DNA from: Thermodesulfobacteriaceae bacterium
GTDB lineage: Bacteria; Desulfobacterota; Thermodesulfobacteria; Thermodesulfobacteriales; Thermodesulfobacteriaceae
Length of the DNA: 38,951 bases
Direction of reading: 5' to 3'
NCBI GenBank assembly: GCA_025062245.1
Contig: JANXAD010000015.1
Span: 1 to 38,951 of the forward strand
Below, piece after piece: positions 25,704-34,063 of the stretch; positions within the stretch are counted from its first letter, which is position 1, and the number at the start of each line of letters is the position of its first letter. The notes beneath the pieces were generated by a model. It saw nothing but the letters and a program-made list of their open reading frames with translations, had not been told where the DNA came from and ran no database searches. The translations under genes and the position numbers were made by a program.

Positions 25704-26739
25704 ACTTTTTTTAAAAACTACTCAGATTGGAAGTCTTCCTGTTTTAGACATAGAAGAGGCTTTAAATTTAAGCTTTTCACTTGATATTCCAGCCTGGCCT
25801 CAACTTCCTAAATACGAAAAAGAATCTATGATTTTTCAGTTTATGGAAGGTTTTCCTGGTTGGAACCAAACTGATAATTTAATTCCAAACTTTTCTAAAA
25901 TAGAAAAAGAGATTTTTAACTTTTATGAAACATATCTAAAAATAATAGAAGACCATCAATTTGAATTACTAAAAACATTTTCTCTTTCTGAAACCTCAGC
26001 CAGAGCTTTTATTCCTTTCATAAAGAAGGCTTTTAAGTTAAAACCTTCCATTTTGAAAGGACAAATTACTGGTCCCTTTACCTTAGGAATTAGTCTTAAA
26101 AACGAAGAAAAGAAAAGTCTTATTTTTGACGAAAGGTGGCAGGATCTATTAGTAAAATTTATAACCCTTAAAGCTTTAGCTCAAGCTTGGGAACTGAAAA
26201 AGGTGGATTCTAAAGTTATTATCTTTTTGGATGAGCCTGGACTTTCTGGTTTCGGAAGTTTATCCTTCATAACTATATCTAAGGATTTAGTCTTAAATAT
26301 GATAAATGAAGTGGTTGAAACTTTACAAAAATATAACTTTATAGTCGGAATACATGTTTGTGCTAATACTTCCTGGGACTTAGTTTTAGAATCTTCTGTT
26401 CAAATTTTAAGTTTTGATAGTTTCAATTTCTTTGACAAACTTATAATCTATGAAAAATTTCTTAAAAAGTTTTTAGAAAGGGGATTTTTAGCTTGGGGAT
26501 TGGTTCCAACAGAAAAGGAAACCTTAACCCAAATTTCCCTAGAGGGGATTTTTCAAAAATTTACCTTTCAACTTAAAATTCTTTCAGAAAAATTAAAAAT
26601 TTCTAAAGAGGAAATTTTAGAAAAAAGTTTATTTACACCCTCTTGTGGACTTGGTAATTTAGAGGTTTCCTTAGCTAAAAAAGCTTTAGACTTTTTAAAA
26701 AACTTTCCACTCTTAGTAGAGTCTCACTTAAAATTTTAA
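25672..26739 (+). CDS. MetE-like / UROD-superfamily protein, possible folate-independent methionine synthase
   Basis: A 355-residue TIM-barrel protein of the MetE/UROD superfamily. The N-terminus has TTQIGSLPVLDIEEAL and DIPAWPQLPKYEKESM, which resembles a family widespread in anaerobes. The core has FLDEPGLSGFG (MetE-type IDEPxL), HVC (H228, C230) and FTPSCGLG (C325), three of the four MetE zinc ligands; where MetE has a glutamate (ITIETSRS) this protein has SFDSF, with aspartate. Short MetE homologues of this kind can accept methyl groups from corrinoid proteins (folate-independent methionine synthases). The start at 25672 is preferred because GGGAG lies 8 bases before it; a GTG at 25666 is possible. 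Function is inferred. Confidence 0.6.
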   Translation: MKLREYVKLDELFLKTTQIGSLPVLDIEEALNLSFSLDIPAWPQLPKYEKESMIFQFMEGFPGWNQTDNLIPNFSKIEKEIFNFYETYLKIIEDHQFELLKTFSLSETSARAFIPFIKKAFKLKPSILKGQITGPFTLGISLKNEEKKSLIFDERWQDLLVKFITLKALAQAWELKKVDSKVIIFLDEPGLSGFGSLSFITISKDLVLNMINEVVETLQKYNFIVGIHVCANTSWDLVLESSVQILSFDSFNFFDKLIIYEKFLKKFLERGFLAWGLVPTEKETLTQISLEGIFQKFTFQLKILSEKLKISKEEILEKSLFTPSCGLGNLEVSLAKKALDFLKNFPLLVESHLKF

Positions 26740-26932
26740 AAATGAAGTTTAAACTTTCTCACCCTTTAAAATTTTTAAAGGAACTTAATGTTCTAATTAT
26801 ATCTGCTTAACTTTTACTTAATTAATAATAGCCATGTAAACAGTTTATGGTTTAGAAGAAAAATTTTTGCCATTTTACAGGTTTAAAAATCTTTACAAAA
26901 TTTTTGTGCACTATGTAATGAAATAGGAAAGT

Positions 26933-27463
26933 CTACCGCTCAAAACTTTGAGCAACGATGATGCCCCTTTACTGAGCTAACTTTAAAGCACTTCTCTTTG
27001 CAAAATGGGTAACTATAAGTTTTACCACTTCAACCTCCCCAATTCTTTCTTTACAGCCTCAACTTTCCTTTCAAGCTCCTTAAAGGTTCTTTCAAAGTCC
27101 TTCTTAGTTTCCTCAAGCCTAAGTTTAGCCTCTCCTACTATGTAAACTTCTTGAAAATCCCCCAAAGTCTTTTCTTAGCTTGTCTAAATCCTCTCTGGTT
27201 TTTCTTAAACCCTCTGCAAGCTTTCTTATCTCTTCTTCAGTTTTTTGCCTGAGCTTGAGCTAAGGCTTCAACCTTTTCGGTAAGAACATTTAGTTTTTCT
27301 GTAAGAACCTCTACAGCTCTTTTAAGCTCTATAAAATCCTCCTTCTTTCCTATACCTTCCCAAGATTTTTCTTTATGGTCTTTAAAATTTTGATAAAAGC
27401 CCTTTTTAAAGAAGGTTCAAGCTTTTCTAACTCCTCAAAAAGCTCTACTGAAAAAATATCCAT
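26933..27463 (-). pseudogene. Decayed coiled-coil / PD-(D/E)XK nuclease-like gene
   Basis: Minus-strand reading gives a clear gene start after GGAGAGAAG (MDIFSVELFEELEKLEPSLK), a stop at 27350-27352, then in shifted frames DFIELKRAVEVLTEKLNVL with heptads, EEEIRKLAEGLRKTREDLDKL, YIVGEAKLRLEETKKDFERTF, VEVVKLIVTHFAKRSALKLA, a TAA, and RGIIVAQSFE. The GEAK core and the closing VTHxA...QSFEW pattern fit a DUF3782-like PD-(D/E)XK family with a coiled-coil N-terminus. At least three frameshifts, an in-frame stop and a probable internal deletion before GEAK show it is dead. The flanking bases (26740-26932 and 27464-27732) show only AT-rich sequence, with a weak TTGCTT-17-TAAAAT promoter at 27667-27695 before the next gene. 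Confidence 0.6.
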
Positions 27464-27732
27464 CTTCTCTCCTCTTCTCAAGTATACCTAAAATCCAAAA
27501 TAAAATATCTTCTCAAAATTCCAAGCTAATTTAGAATTAACTATTAAAGGATCTTTTTTCTTGATATCTTAGGGAAAAGGAAGCATAAGAGCAATTATAT
27601 TTAGAATTTTTAATAAGGCTAAGATGAAGCTTTTTAAATTTTTTATGAAAGGATTTGAATTTCGAGTTGCTTAAATCCTATAAATTTTGTAAAATATGAT
27701 AAAAAAATACTTTAAATAAAAGGTAGAGCTTT

Positions 27733-28833
27733 ATGTTTTTAAACCTTTTGGAAGAACTTTCTCCTATGACCTTTGAGAAATACATGGAACTTTGTCTTTA
27801 TCATCCAGAATATGGATATTATACCAGAGGAAATTTGCCGGGCAAAAGAGGAGATTATTTAACCTCTCCTTGTGTTCACAAAGTTTTTGGAGCTACCTTA
27901 GCTCTTCAAATTTTAGAAATCTTTGAGCTCTTAGAAAGACCCTCTAACTTTGTTATAGTCGAAGCAGGGGCGGGACAGGGTTATTTAGCTTTAGACATCT
28001 TGAGTTACCTCTTAAAAAAGGGATATACCTTTAAATATTATATTATAGAACCCTTTTCTATCTTAAGAGCTGTTCAAGAGGAAATTTTAGCAGAGTTTAA
28101 AAATCAAGTAGTATGGTATGAAGATTTGGAAAGGGTGCCCCCTTTTTATGGAGTTTTTATATCTAATGAACTTTTCGATGCCTTCCCGGTGCATTTAATT
28201 CAGAAGGAAAAGGACCAATTGAAAGAAATTTGGATAACCGTAGAAAGAGGAAAAGTTAAAGAATTTCTTGGAGAATTGGAGGAACCCCAGATTTTAAAAA
28301 TAGTAAATCCCTATTTAAACTTTTGGATAGATGGATATAGAACTGAGGTTAATTTAAAAGCTGAACCTTTTTATAAAAGTTTATCTAAAAAATTAAGAAT
28401 TGGTGCTATTATAATTATTGATTATGGATATCCAAGACAAGACTATTATGCTCCTGAAAGATATATAGGAACTTTACTTTGTTATTATAAACATAGAGTA
28501 GTCCAAAATCCCTATTTTAAACCAGGGCATATAGATATAACGGCTCATGTAGATTTTACTCTTTTAAGAGAACTGGGAGAAAAATTTGGTTTTATTAATC
28601 TTGGTTTTACTCAGCAAGGAGCTTTTTTAGCCTCCTTAGGGGTGGAAAGAGTTCTTTATGAAGTTTCAGAAGGAAGTTGGAAGGATAGAGAAGCTTTAAA
28701 ACTCTTAATCTTTCCAGAAGGTTTTGGAACTTCTCACTGGGTTTTAATTCAGGGAAGATTTTTAAATCTAAGTTTAAGACCTAAACTTAAAGCCTTTTTA
28801 TTAAGTAATAGATTAAATTTACTTTATCAATAA
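27733..28833 (+). CDS. SAM-dependent methyltransferase, MidA/NDUFAF7 (DUF185) family
   Basis: A 366-residue class I methyltransferase of the DUF185 family. N-terminal FEKYMELCLYHPEYGYYTR and GDYLTSP are its signatures, SAM is bound by EAGAGQGYLALDIL near residue 77, and SNELFDAFPVHL follows. The eukaryotic relative methylates an arginine of complex I subunit NDUFS2; the bacterial substrate is unknown. It ends in a 15-base overlap with the convergent lnt. The start follows AAAGGTAGAG. Confidence 0.85.
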   Translation: MFLNLLEELSPMTFEKYMELCLYHPEYGYYTRGNLPGKRGDYLTSPCVHKVFGATLALQILEIFELLERPSNFVIVEAGAGQGYLALDILSYLLKKGYTFKYYIIEPFSILRAVQEEILAEFKNQVVWYEDLERVPPFYGVFISNELFDAFPVHLIQKEKDQLKEIWITVERGKVKEFLGELEEPQILKIVNPYLNFWIDGYRTEVNLKAEPFYKSLSKKLRIGAIIIIDYGYPRQDYYAPERYIGTLLCYYKHRVVQNPYFKPGHIDITAHVDFTLLRELGEKFGFINLGFTQQGAFLASLGVERVLYEVSEGSWKDREALKLLIFPEGFGTSHWVLIQGRFLNLSLRPKLKAFLLSNRLNLLYQ

Positions 28834-30408
28834 TTTCTTAGTAAGAACTATAGCTAAAAGCAGAAGCCAAAAGATTGCCCCAGCTAAACCCCAAAAATTT
28901 CCATATTTTACAAAATAGGTAAGTTCTGAAAGAGGTTTTACTTCTCCCTCCAAAAGAACTTCTTCTTCCAGTTGACTTTGAATTAAAACTCTTCCCAAAG
29001 GATCTATAATTCCCGTAATTCCTGTATTAGCTACTTGGATAGTATAGCGTCTGGCTTCTACTGCTCTAACTTGGGCCATCTGAAAGTGCTGGGAAGGAGC
29101 AGAAGTTTTTCCAAACCAAGCATCATTGGTAGCAATAAAAACAAGTTGAGACCCCTCTTTAACCCTCTTTTGCAAAAGTTCTGGAAAGGCACTTTCAAAA
29201 CAGATAAGAGGAGTAATCTGGTAAGTAAAATTATTAACTTTAGTAGTAAGATTTTTAGAAGTCCCAGGCTTTAAAACATCGGAAACCACCGAGATTTCCT
29301 TTAAAAAGGGAAAATATTTACCCAAGGGAACATATTCTCCAAAGGGCACTAACTTTTCCTTATCATAAAAATCTATTATTTCACCTTCATTCCAGGTTAT
29401 TAAACTGTTATAAATTTTAGGTTCCCTTTCAGTGTAGCTTAGTCTAAAAGTTCCCACTATAAAGGAAGGTTTCTTTAAAAACAATTGGGCTTCTATCTCT
29501 GTTAAGAGTTTAATAAGTTTTAAAGTATAGTCCCTTTCATAGGGAAAGTAAAAGGGAAAAGCCGTTTCGGGAAAGAGGATTAAGTCTGGTTTTAAAGAGA
29601 GGGTTTTTAAGGAAAGTTCAGTGTAAACTTTAAAAGAATAATCTAACTCTTTAATCTTTTTTAGTTCCTGGGGAATATTTCCTTGAAGAAGAGCAACCTT
29701 TAAAGTTTTAGGATTTTCTTTAAGGTTTTTTTCCCAACTAAACTTTTTCCAAAAACCAAATCCTATAACCAGAATTAAGATAATTAAAAAGCCAATTTGT
29801 TTTTTAAAAAAAGAGAGGTCTATCCTTTTAAAATTTAAAAAATACCAGATAAGAAAGTAAATCCAATAGTTAACAAGAACTACTAAAAAACTTAAACCCC
29901 AAACTCCCCATATTTCAGCTGATTGTAAAAAAATTAGATAATTAGATAAGAGATACCCTGCTTTTCCCCAAGGAAAACCTGTAAAAAGTTTACTTCTTAG
30001 ATATTCAAGGCCTACCCAACTTAAAGCTAAGGATAATCCCTTTAAGAAGCCGGGATTTTGAAAAGTCTTCAAAAAACTAGAATGGATTCCCCAAAACCAA
30101 CTATAATAGAAAGCCAAATAGAGAGAAAGTAAAGATAGGAGAAAAAGGGCAAAAGGAAGAGAAAGTTCTCCATACTTGGTCATAGTATAAACTAACCAAT
30201 AAAGTAAAGTGCTAAAATGGACCCATCCAAAAATTAAGCCTGAAATCCAAGGATTAGCTCTGCAAAAAAGAAGAGGTAATAAAAAAAACCAGCTTAAAAA
30301 GTGTAAATTCCACTTAGGAAAGGAAAGGGTGAATAAAATCCCAGATAAAAGGGGCCCAAAGAGTTCTTTATTAATTTTCTTTCTTAAGTTTAACTTTAAG
30401 TTCTTCAA
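28819..30408 (-). CDS. lnt: Apolipoprotein N-acyltransferase Lnt
   Basis: Adds the third acyl chain to lipoproteins at the outer face of the inner membrane, a diderm feature. The 529-residue protein has six N-terminal hydrophobic segments, a nitrilase-like domain from about 235 and a final transmembrane helix. The triad is visible as E281 (FPETAFPF), K352 (DKEKLVPFGEYVP) and C403 (ICFESAFPE). It overlaps corC by 38 bases and converges on the methyltransferase gene. The corC-lnt pairing is conserved in many proteobacteria. Confidence 0.94.
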   Translation of the reverse strand: MKNLKLNLRKKINKELFGPLLSGILFTLSFPKWNLHFLSWFFLLPLLFCRANPWISGLIFGWVHFSTLLYWLVYTMTKYGELSLPFALFLLSLLSLYLAFYYSWFWGIHSSFLKTFQNPGFLKGLSLALSWVGLEYLRSKLFTGFPWGKAGYLLSNYLIFLQSAEIWGVWGLSFLVVLVNYWIYFLIWYFLNFKRIDLSFFKKQIGFLIILILVIGFGFWKKFSWEKNLKENPKTLKVALLQGNIPQELKKIKELDYSFKVYTELSLKTLSLKPDLILFPETAFPFYFPYERDYTLKLIKLLTEIEAQLFLKKPSFIVGTFRLSYTEREPKIYNSLITWNEGEIIDFYDKEKLVPFGEYVPLGKYFPFLKEISVVSDVLKPGTSKNLTTKVNNFTYQITPLICFESAFPELLQKRVKEGSQLVFIATNDAWFGKTSAPSQHFQMAQVRAVEARRYTIQVANTGITGIIDPLGRVLIQSQLEEEVLLEGEVKPLSELTYFVKYGNFWGLAGAIFWLLLLAIVLTKKLLIK

Positions 30409-31171
30409 TTTTTTTGGGAGAGGCCCTTAAAATTTGAATTTGTAAAGGAGGAATTTCAAAATATTCTCCTTCCTGAGGAATCCTACTTAGATAATGGATG
30501 ATTAATCCTGAAATAGTTTCAAAATCCCCCTTAGGTAGCTCTATTCCCCAACATTTTTCTAATTCCCTTATTTTAGTATGTCCAGGAATTAAAAACCAGC
30601 CCTCTTTATCACAATGGAAAGGTCTTTTTTCACTATAGATAAGTTCTTCCAATACATTTTTCAAGCATAAAATTCCAGTTAACTCCGACCACTCATCTAC
30701 TACAAAGGCTACTTTTAAATTTTTTTCAATTAATTTTTCTATAGCAACCATTATAGAGAGATTTTCCGGAACTATTAAAGGAGGCTTAATAAATTTTTGC
30801 CAACCAAATTCAGATCTATTAAAACCAAGAGCTAAATTTTTTAAGGAAATATAACCTATAAAATGGTCTAAGGTCTCCTTATACACAGGATAAAAGTAGT
30901 GAGGATGGTTAGAAACTATCTCTTTTACCTTAGCCCAACTACAGGACTCTTCTAAACCAACTAAATTGCTTCTTGGTAAAGTGAAGTCCCTAACTTCTAA
31001 ATCTCGTAAACTAAATATTTCTAAAATAAGTTTTTCTTCAAAAAGAGAAAGAACTCCCTCTTTTTTAAGGTCATCTAAAAATTTCTCTATCTCTTCTTTA
31101 ATTTCAGAAAAACTTCTTGATCTTTTTTTAAAAAGGAACTTAAAAAACTCCCAAAAAGAAGGTTCTTCCAT
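30371..31171 (-). CDS. corC: CorC/HlyC-type CBS-domain protein
   Basis: A 266-residue soluble CorC-type protein. It has an N-terminal acidic segment (FSEIKEEIEKFLDDL), two CBS modules (about 60-190, with FTLPRSNLVGLE and VAFVVDEWSELTGILCLKN) and a C-terminal CorC/HlyC FAD-fold-like domain (GDFETISGLIIHYLSRIPQEGEYFEI). Without a DUF21 membrane domain it is not itself a transporter. Relatives are implicated in Mg/Co efflux, but in this context (12 bases after hldD, 38-base overlap with lnt) an envelope link is as likely. Confidence 0.87.
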   Translation of the reverse strand: MEEPSFWEFFKFLFKKRSRSFSEIKEEIEKFLDDLKKEGVLSLFEEKLILEIFSLRDLEVRDFTLPRSNLVGLEESCSWAKVKEIVSNHPHYFYPVYKETLDHFIGYISLKNLALGFNRSEFGWQKFIKPPLIVPENLSIMVAIEKLIEKNLKVAFVVDEWSELTGILCLKNVLEELIYSEKRPFHCDKEGWFLIPGHTKIRELEKCWGIELPKGDFETISGLIIHYLSRIPQEGEYFEIPPLQIQILRASPKKIEELKVKLKKEN

Positions 31172-31183
31172 TTTAAGAAATTT

Positions 31184-32164
31184 TTAAAAATTGAAAATAT
31201 TCTGAGTTTCTAAATAATTTATATAGTTTTTTACTGCATCTTCCAACTCCCACATAGAATTATTATAACCCACTTTTCTTAACTTACTAATCTCTGCTTG
31301 GGTAAAGTATTGATACTGAGTTTTCAGATTCTCAGGCATTTCAATATATTCAATTTTAGGTTCCAAATTTAAAGCTCTAAAAACTGCTTGAGCTAAATCG
31401 TTAAAAGAACGAGCCTTACCAGTTCCCACATTAAAAATACCTTTGAGGTGGGGATTTTCCAAAAAGTATAAAGTAACCTCTACTGCATCTTTTACATAGA
31501 TAAAATCCCTTAATTGCCCTCCATCCTGAAAATTGGGATGATAGGATTTAAATAGCCGAATTTTTCCTTCCTTTTTAATTTGTTCATAGGCTTTTAAGAC
31601 CACGCTTCTCATCTCTCCCTTATGAAACTCTCTTTCTCCGAAAACATTGAAATATTTGAGTCCTACCACCCGATTAAGAAGTTCATGCCGATAAAGCCAT
31701 AAATCAAAAAGATGTTTAAAAAAACCATAGGGATTTAAAGGTTTTAATTGAGGAAGAAGGGTTTCCTCATCTGAAAAGCCTAAGGAACCATCTCCATAGG
31801 TGGCAGCCGAAGAAGCATAAATAAAGTGAACATGATTCTCTAAAGCAAAACGAGCTAAAATCTGAGAATATTGATAATTGTTTTTATAAAAATAGTAGGC
31901 ATCCTTTACGGTGGTATCACTACAAGCTCCTAAATGAATAATAGCTGAAACTTTTCTAAAATTTCCCTTCTGAATGAAAACTAAGAAATCTTCTTTATCT
32001 ATATAGTCTAAAAAATTAAGACCTATGAGATTTTTCCATTTAAAATCTGAGGTTAGATGATCTACAATTAGGATTCTTTCTTCTCCCCTTTGATTTAATG
32101 CTAAAACTAAATTAGAACCTATAAAGCCAGCTCCACCTGTAACAATTATCTCAGGTTTTTTCAA
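31184..32164 (-). CDS. hldD: ADP-L-glycero-D-manno-heptose 6-epimerase
   Basis: An extended short-chain dehydrogenase that makes the heptose used for the LPS inner core. The 326-residue protein has the NADP site TGGAGFIGSN (9-18), the HldD-specific HLGACSDTT (77-85), ASSAATYG (118-124) and the catalytic Y146-x3-K150 (NPYGFFK). It opens the hldD-corC-lnt unit behind a plausible promoter at 32194-32221. With LptD it supports an LPS containing heptose. Confidence 0.93.
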   Translation of the reverse strand: MKKPEIIVTGGAGFIGSNLVLALNQRGEERILIVDHLTSDFKWKNLIGLNFLDYIDKEDFLVFIQKGNFRKVSAIIHLGACSDTTVKDAYYFYKNNYQYSQILARFALENHVHFIYASSAATYGDGSLGFSDEETLLPQLKPLNPYGFFKHLFDLWLYRHELLNRVVGLKYFNVFGEREFHKGEMRSVVLKAYEQIKKEGKIRLFKSYHPNFQDGGQLRDFIYVKDAVEVTLYFLENPHLKGIFNVGTGKARSFNDLAQAVFRALNLEPKIEYIEMPENLKTQYQYFTQAEISKLRKVGYNNSMWELEDAVKNYINYLETQNIFNF

Positions 32165-32193
32165 GGTTTACCCTCTTGTTTTTAAAATAAATT

Positions 32194-32221
32194 TTTATAT
32201 CATTTTTTTTATTAAAAGCAA
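32194..32221 (-). promoter_or_regulatory. Putative promoter of hldD-corC-lnt
   Basis: Minus-strand TTGCTT (32216-32221) and TATAAA (32194-32199) are spaced by 16 bases, within the short divergent gap to recN. The elements are acceptable but AT content makes chance matches common. Confidence 0.4.
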
Positions 32222-32243
32222 GCTTTAAAATTTGGACTTCCTT

Positions 32244-33899
32244 ATGCTTTTAGATTTAAAAGTAGTTAATCTTGTTCTTATAGAGTTTGTTCATCTATCC
32301 TTTGATAAGGGTTTTACAGTTTTTACAGGAGAAACAGGCACAGGAAAATCCCTTTTAGTTAAAGCTATCAAACTTCTTCTTGGAGAAAAGGGAGGCAGTC
32401 ACTATCTAAGACAGGGAGCTAAAGAGGGGGAAATAGAAGCTCTAATCTGGGGTGGAGAAAAACTTTATAAAAAACTTCAAGAAATGGGCTACACTCCCTC
32501 GGAAGAAATTCATCTTAAAAGAATTTTTTCTCCCCATCGCCAGAAGGTTTATTTAAACGGTTCTCCTGCTACTTTAAATGAACTTTCCCATCTTACCAAG
32601 GACTTAATTATCCTTACCAGTCAACATGAATTTTATACCCTTTTGTCTCCTGAAAAACAACTTGAATTTATAGACCAGTTTCTTGGTCTTACTTCAGAAC
32701 TAAAAGAATATCAGAATTTATTTTTAGAGTATAAAAACTTACGCTCCCAGCTTAAAGTTTTAGAAGAAAAGCTTTCTCAAACCCAGCTAAAAAAGGAGTT
32801 TTTGCTTTTCCAAATAAAAGAAATAGAAGAACTAAAGCCTAATCCCGATGAAGAAAAACATCTCTTAGAAGAAAGAAAAAGACTTAAAAATTTAACCCTT
32901 TTAAAGGAACGAACTAATTTTCTTTTACAACTTTTAAATCAGATAGAAGAAAACTTTTCAAGACTTCTTTCCCCTTTTCAAAGTTTAAGCCAATTAGAAC
33001 CTAATTTTAAGGAAAACTTTTTAAAAGTTAATTCCCTTTATTACGAAATAAAAGATATTCAGAGAGATTTGAAAACCTATTTTGATCGGCTACCCGAAGA
33101 TGATACTTCATTAAATGAAATAGAGGAAAGACTTTTTCAATACGATAAAATAAAAAGAAAGTATAGGAGAGACGCTGAGGGTATATTGAAATTGCTTGAA
33201 GAACTTAAAGAGGAATTAAGCTTGTTAGAATCTGGAGAAGAAAGGTTAGAGGAGTTAAAAAAGGAAGAAGAGAAATTAGAAAGTAAGCTAATAGATAAAG
33301 CTAAGAAATTAGGTGAAGAGAGACTTAAGGGTATCCCTAAACTTCAAAGTCTTTTAAAAAGGGAATTAAAAGACCTGGGAATAGAAAAGGCTGAATTTAA
33401 AATAGAATTAAAAAGTTTGGAACCTAAGGTTGAAAATTTAAGTTTTACGGGCTTGGAGGAAGTAAACTTTTTGTTTTCTTCTAATCCAGGAGTTCCTTTG
33501 AAACCTTTAGAAAAAGTAGCTTCAGGGGGTGAACTTTCTCGCTTTTTCTTAGCTTGCAAAGCTCTTCTTAGAGAAGGAGTTGAAGCAGGTACTTTAATTT
33601 TTGATGAAGTTGATAGTGGTATCGGTGGAGTAACAGCTAAAAAGGTAGCTCAAAAATTAAAAGAGCTTTCCCATAATTATCAAATACTTTGCATAACCCA
33701 TCTTCCTCAAATTGCAGTATTAGCTGATACTCACTATGTGGTAGAAAAGGAATTAGCTGAAAGGGAGACTAAAACAAGAATAAAAAAATTAGAAAGGGAA
33801 GATAGGATCAAAGAAATAGCCAGAATGTTAGGAGCATCTGAGTTATCCAATTTTAATGCTCTACAAAGTTTTTTAAAAAATTTAGGTTTTTCTATATAA
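32244..33899 (+). CDS. recN: DNA repair protein RecN
   Basis: An SMC-like ATPase of recombination repair. Walker A GETGTGKS is about 30 residues from the N-terminus, a coiled coil with KEFLLFQIKEIEELKP spans the middle, and the signature SGGELSRFFLACKAL, Walker B (LIFDEVDSGIGG) and THLPQIA follow. The ATG at 32244 is preferred to a TTG at 32232 because it gives the family N-terminus (MLLDLKVVNLVLIEF). Its last 166 bases overlap the ylxR-like gene on the other strand. Confidence 0.94.
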   Translation: MLLDLKVVNLVLIEFVHLSFDKGFTVFTGETGTGKSLLVKAIKLLLGEKGGSHYLRQGAKEGEIEALIWGGEKLYKKLQEMGYTPSEEIHLKRIFSPHRQKVYLNGSPATLNELSHLTKDLIILTSQHEFYTLLSPEKQLEFIDQFLGLTSELKEYQNLFLEYKNLRSQLKVLEEKLSQTQLKKEFLLFQIKEIEELKPNPDEEKHLLEERKRLKNLTLLKERTNFLLQLLNQIEENFSRLLSPFQSLSQLEPNFKENFLKVNSLYYEIKDIQRDLKTYFDRLPEDDTSLNEIEERLFQYDKIKRKYRRDAEGILKLLEELKEELSLLESGEERLEELKKEEEKLESKLIDKAKKLGEERLKGIPKLQSLLKRELKDLGIEKAEFKIELKSLEPKVENLSFTGLEEVNFLFSSNPGVPLKPLEKVASGGELSRFFLACKALLREGVEAGTLIFDEVDSGIGGVTAKKVAQKLKELSHNYQILCITHLPQIAVLADTHYVVEKELAERETKTRIKKLEREDRIKEIARMLGASELSNFNALQSFLKNLGFSI

Positions 33900-34063
33900 G
33901 ACAAACAGTTAAAACACACATAAGCTCCTCTTCCCTGTTCTTTTTGGGTCTCATCTATAATAATACAATTATTTTTTAAACAAAAACGAGTTAAAGTTCT
34001 CTTAGGAAATTTATGTTTACAAAATACACAAGTCCTTTCAGGAACATGAAATTCCTTAGGCAC
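33734..34063 (-). CDS. YlxR family RNA-binding protein (DUF448) with an extended tail
   Basis: A 109-residue protein whose first 73 residues are a standard YlxR: PERTCVFCKHKFPKRTL, GRGAYVCFNCL (44-54) and KLCRALK. YlxR is usually encoded between nusA and infB and is about 75-90 residues. Here the frame continues for about 36 residues through the antisense of recN, giving a hydrophobic, low-complexity tail (ILAISLILSSLSNFFILVL). The tail is probably a stop-loss extension with no selected function, or a frameshift; the upstream part is firm. It overlaps the 3' end of nusA by 8 bases. Confidence 0.78.
   Translation of the reverse strand: MPKEFHVPERTCVFCKHKFPKRTLTRFCLKNNCIIIDETQKEQGRGAYVCFNCLSYIEKPKFFKKLCRALKLDNSDAPNILAISLILSSLSNFFILVLVSLSANSFSTT

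Noticed and set aside
26740-26780. Possible terminator hairpin (CCTTTAAA...TTTAAAGG) after the MetE-like gene
   Set aside because: The stem is weak and AT-only in most of its length, and no T run follows.
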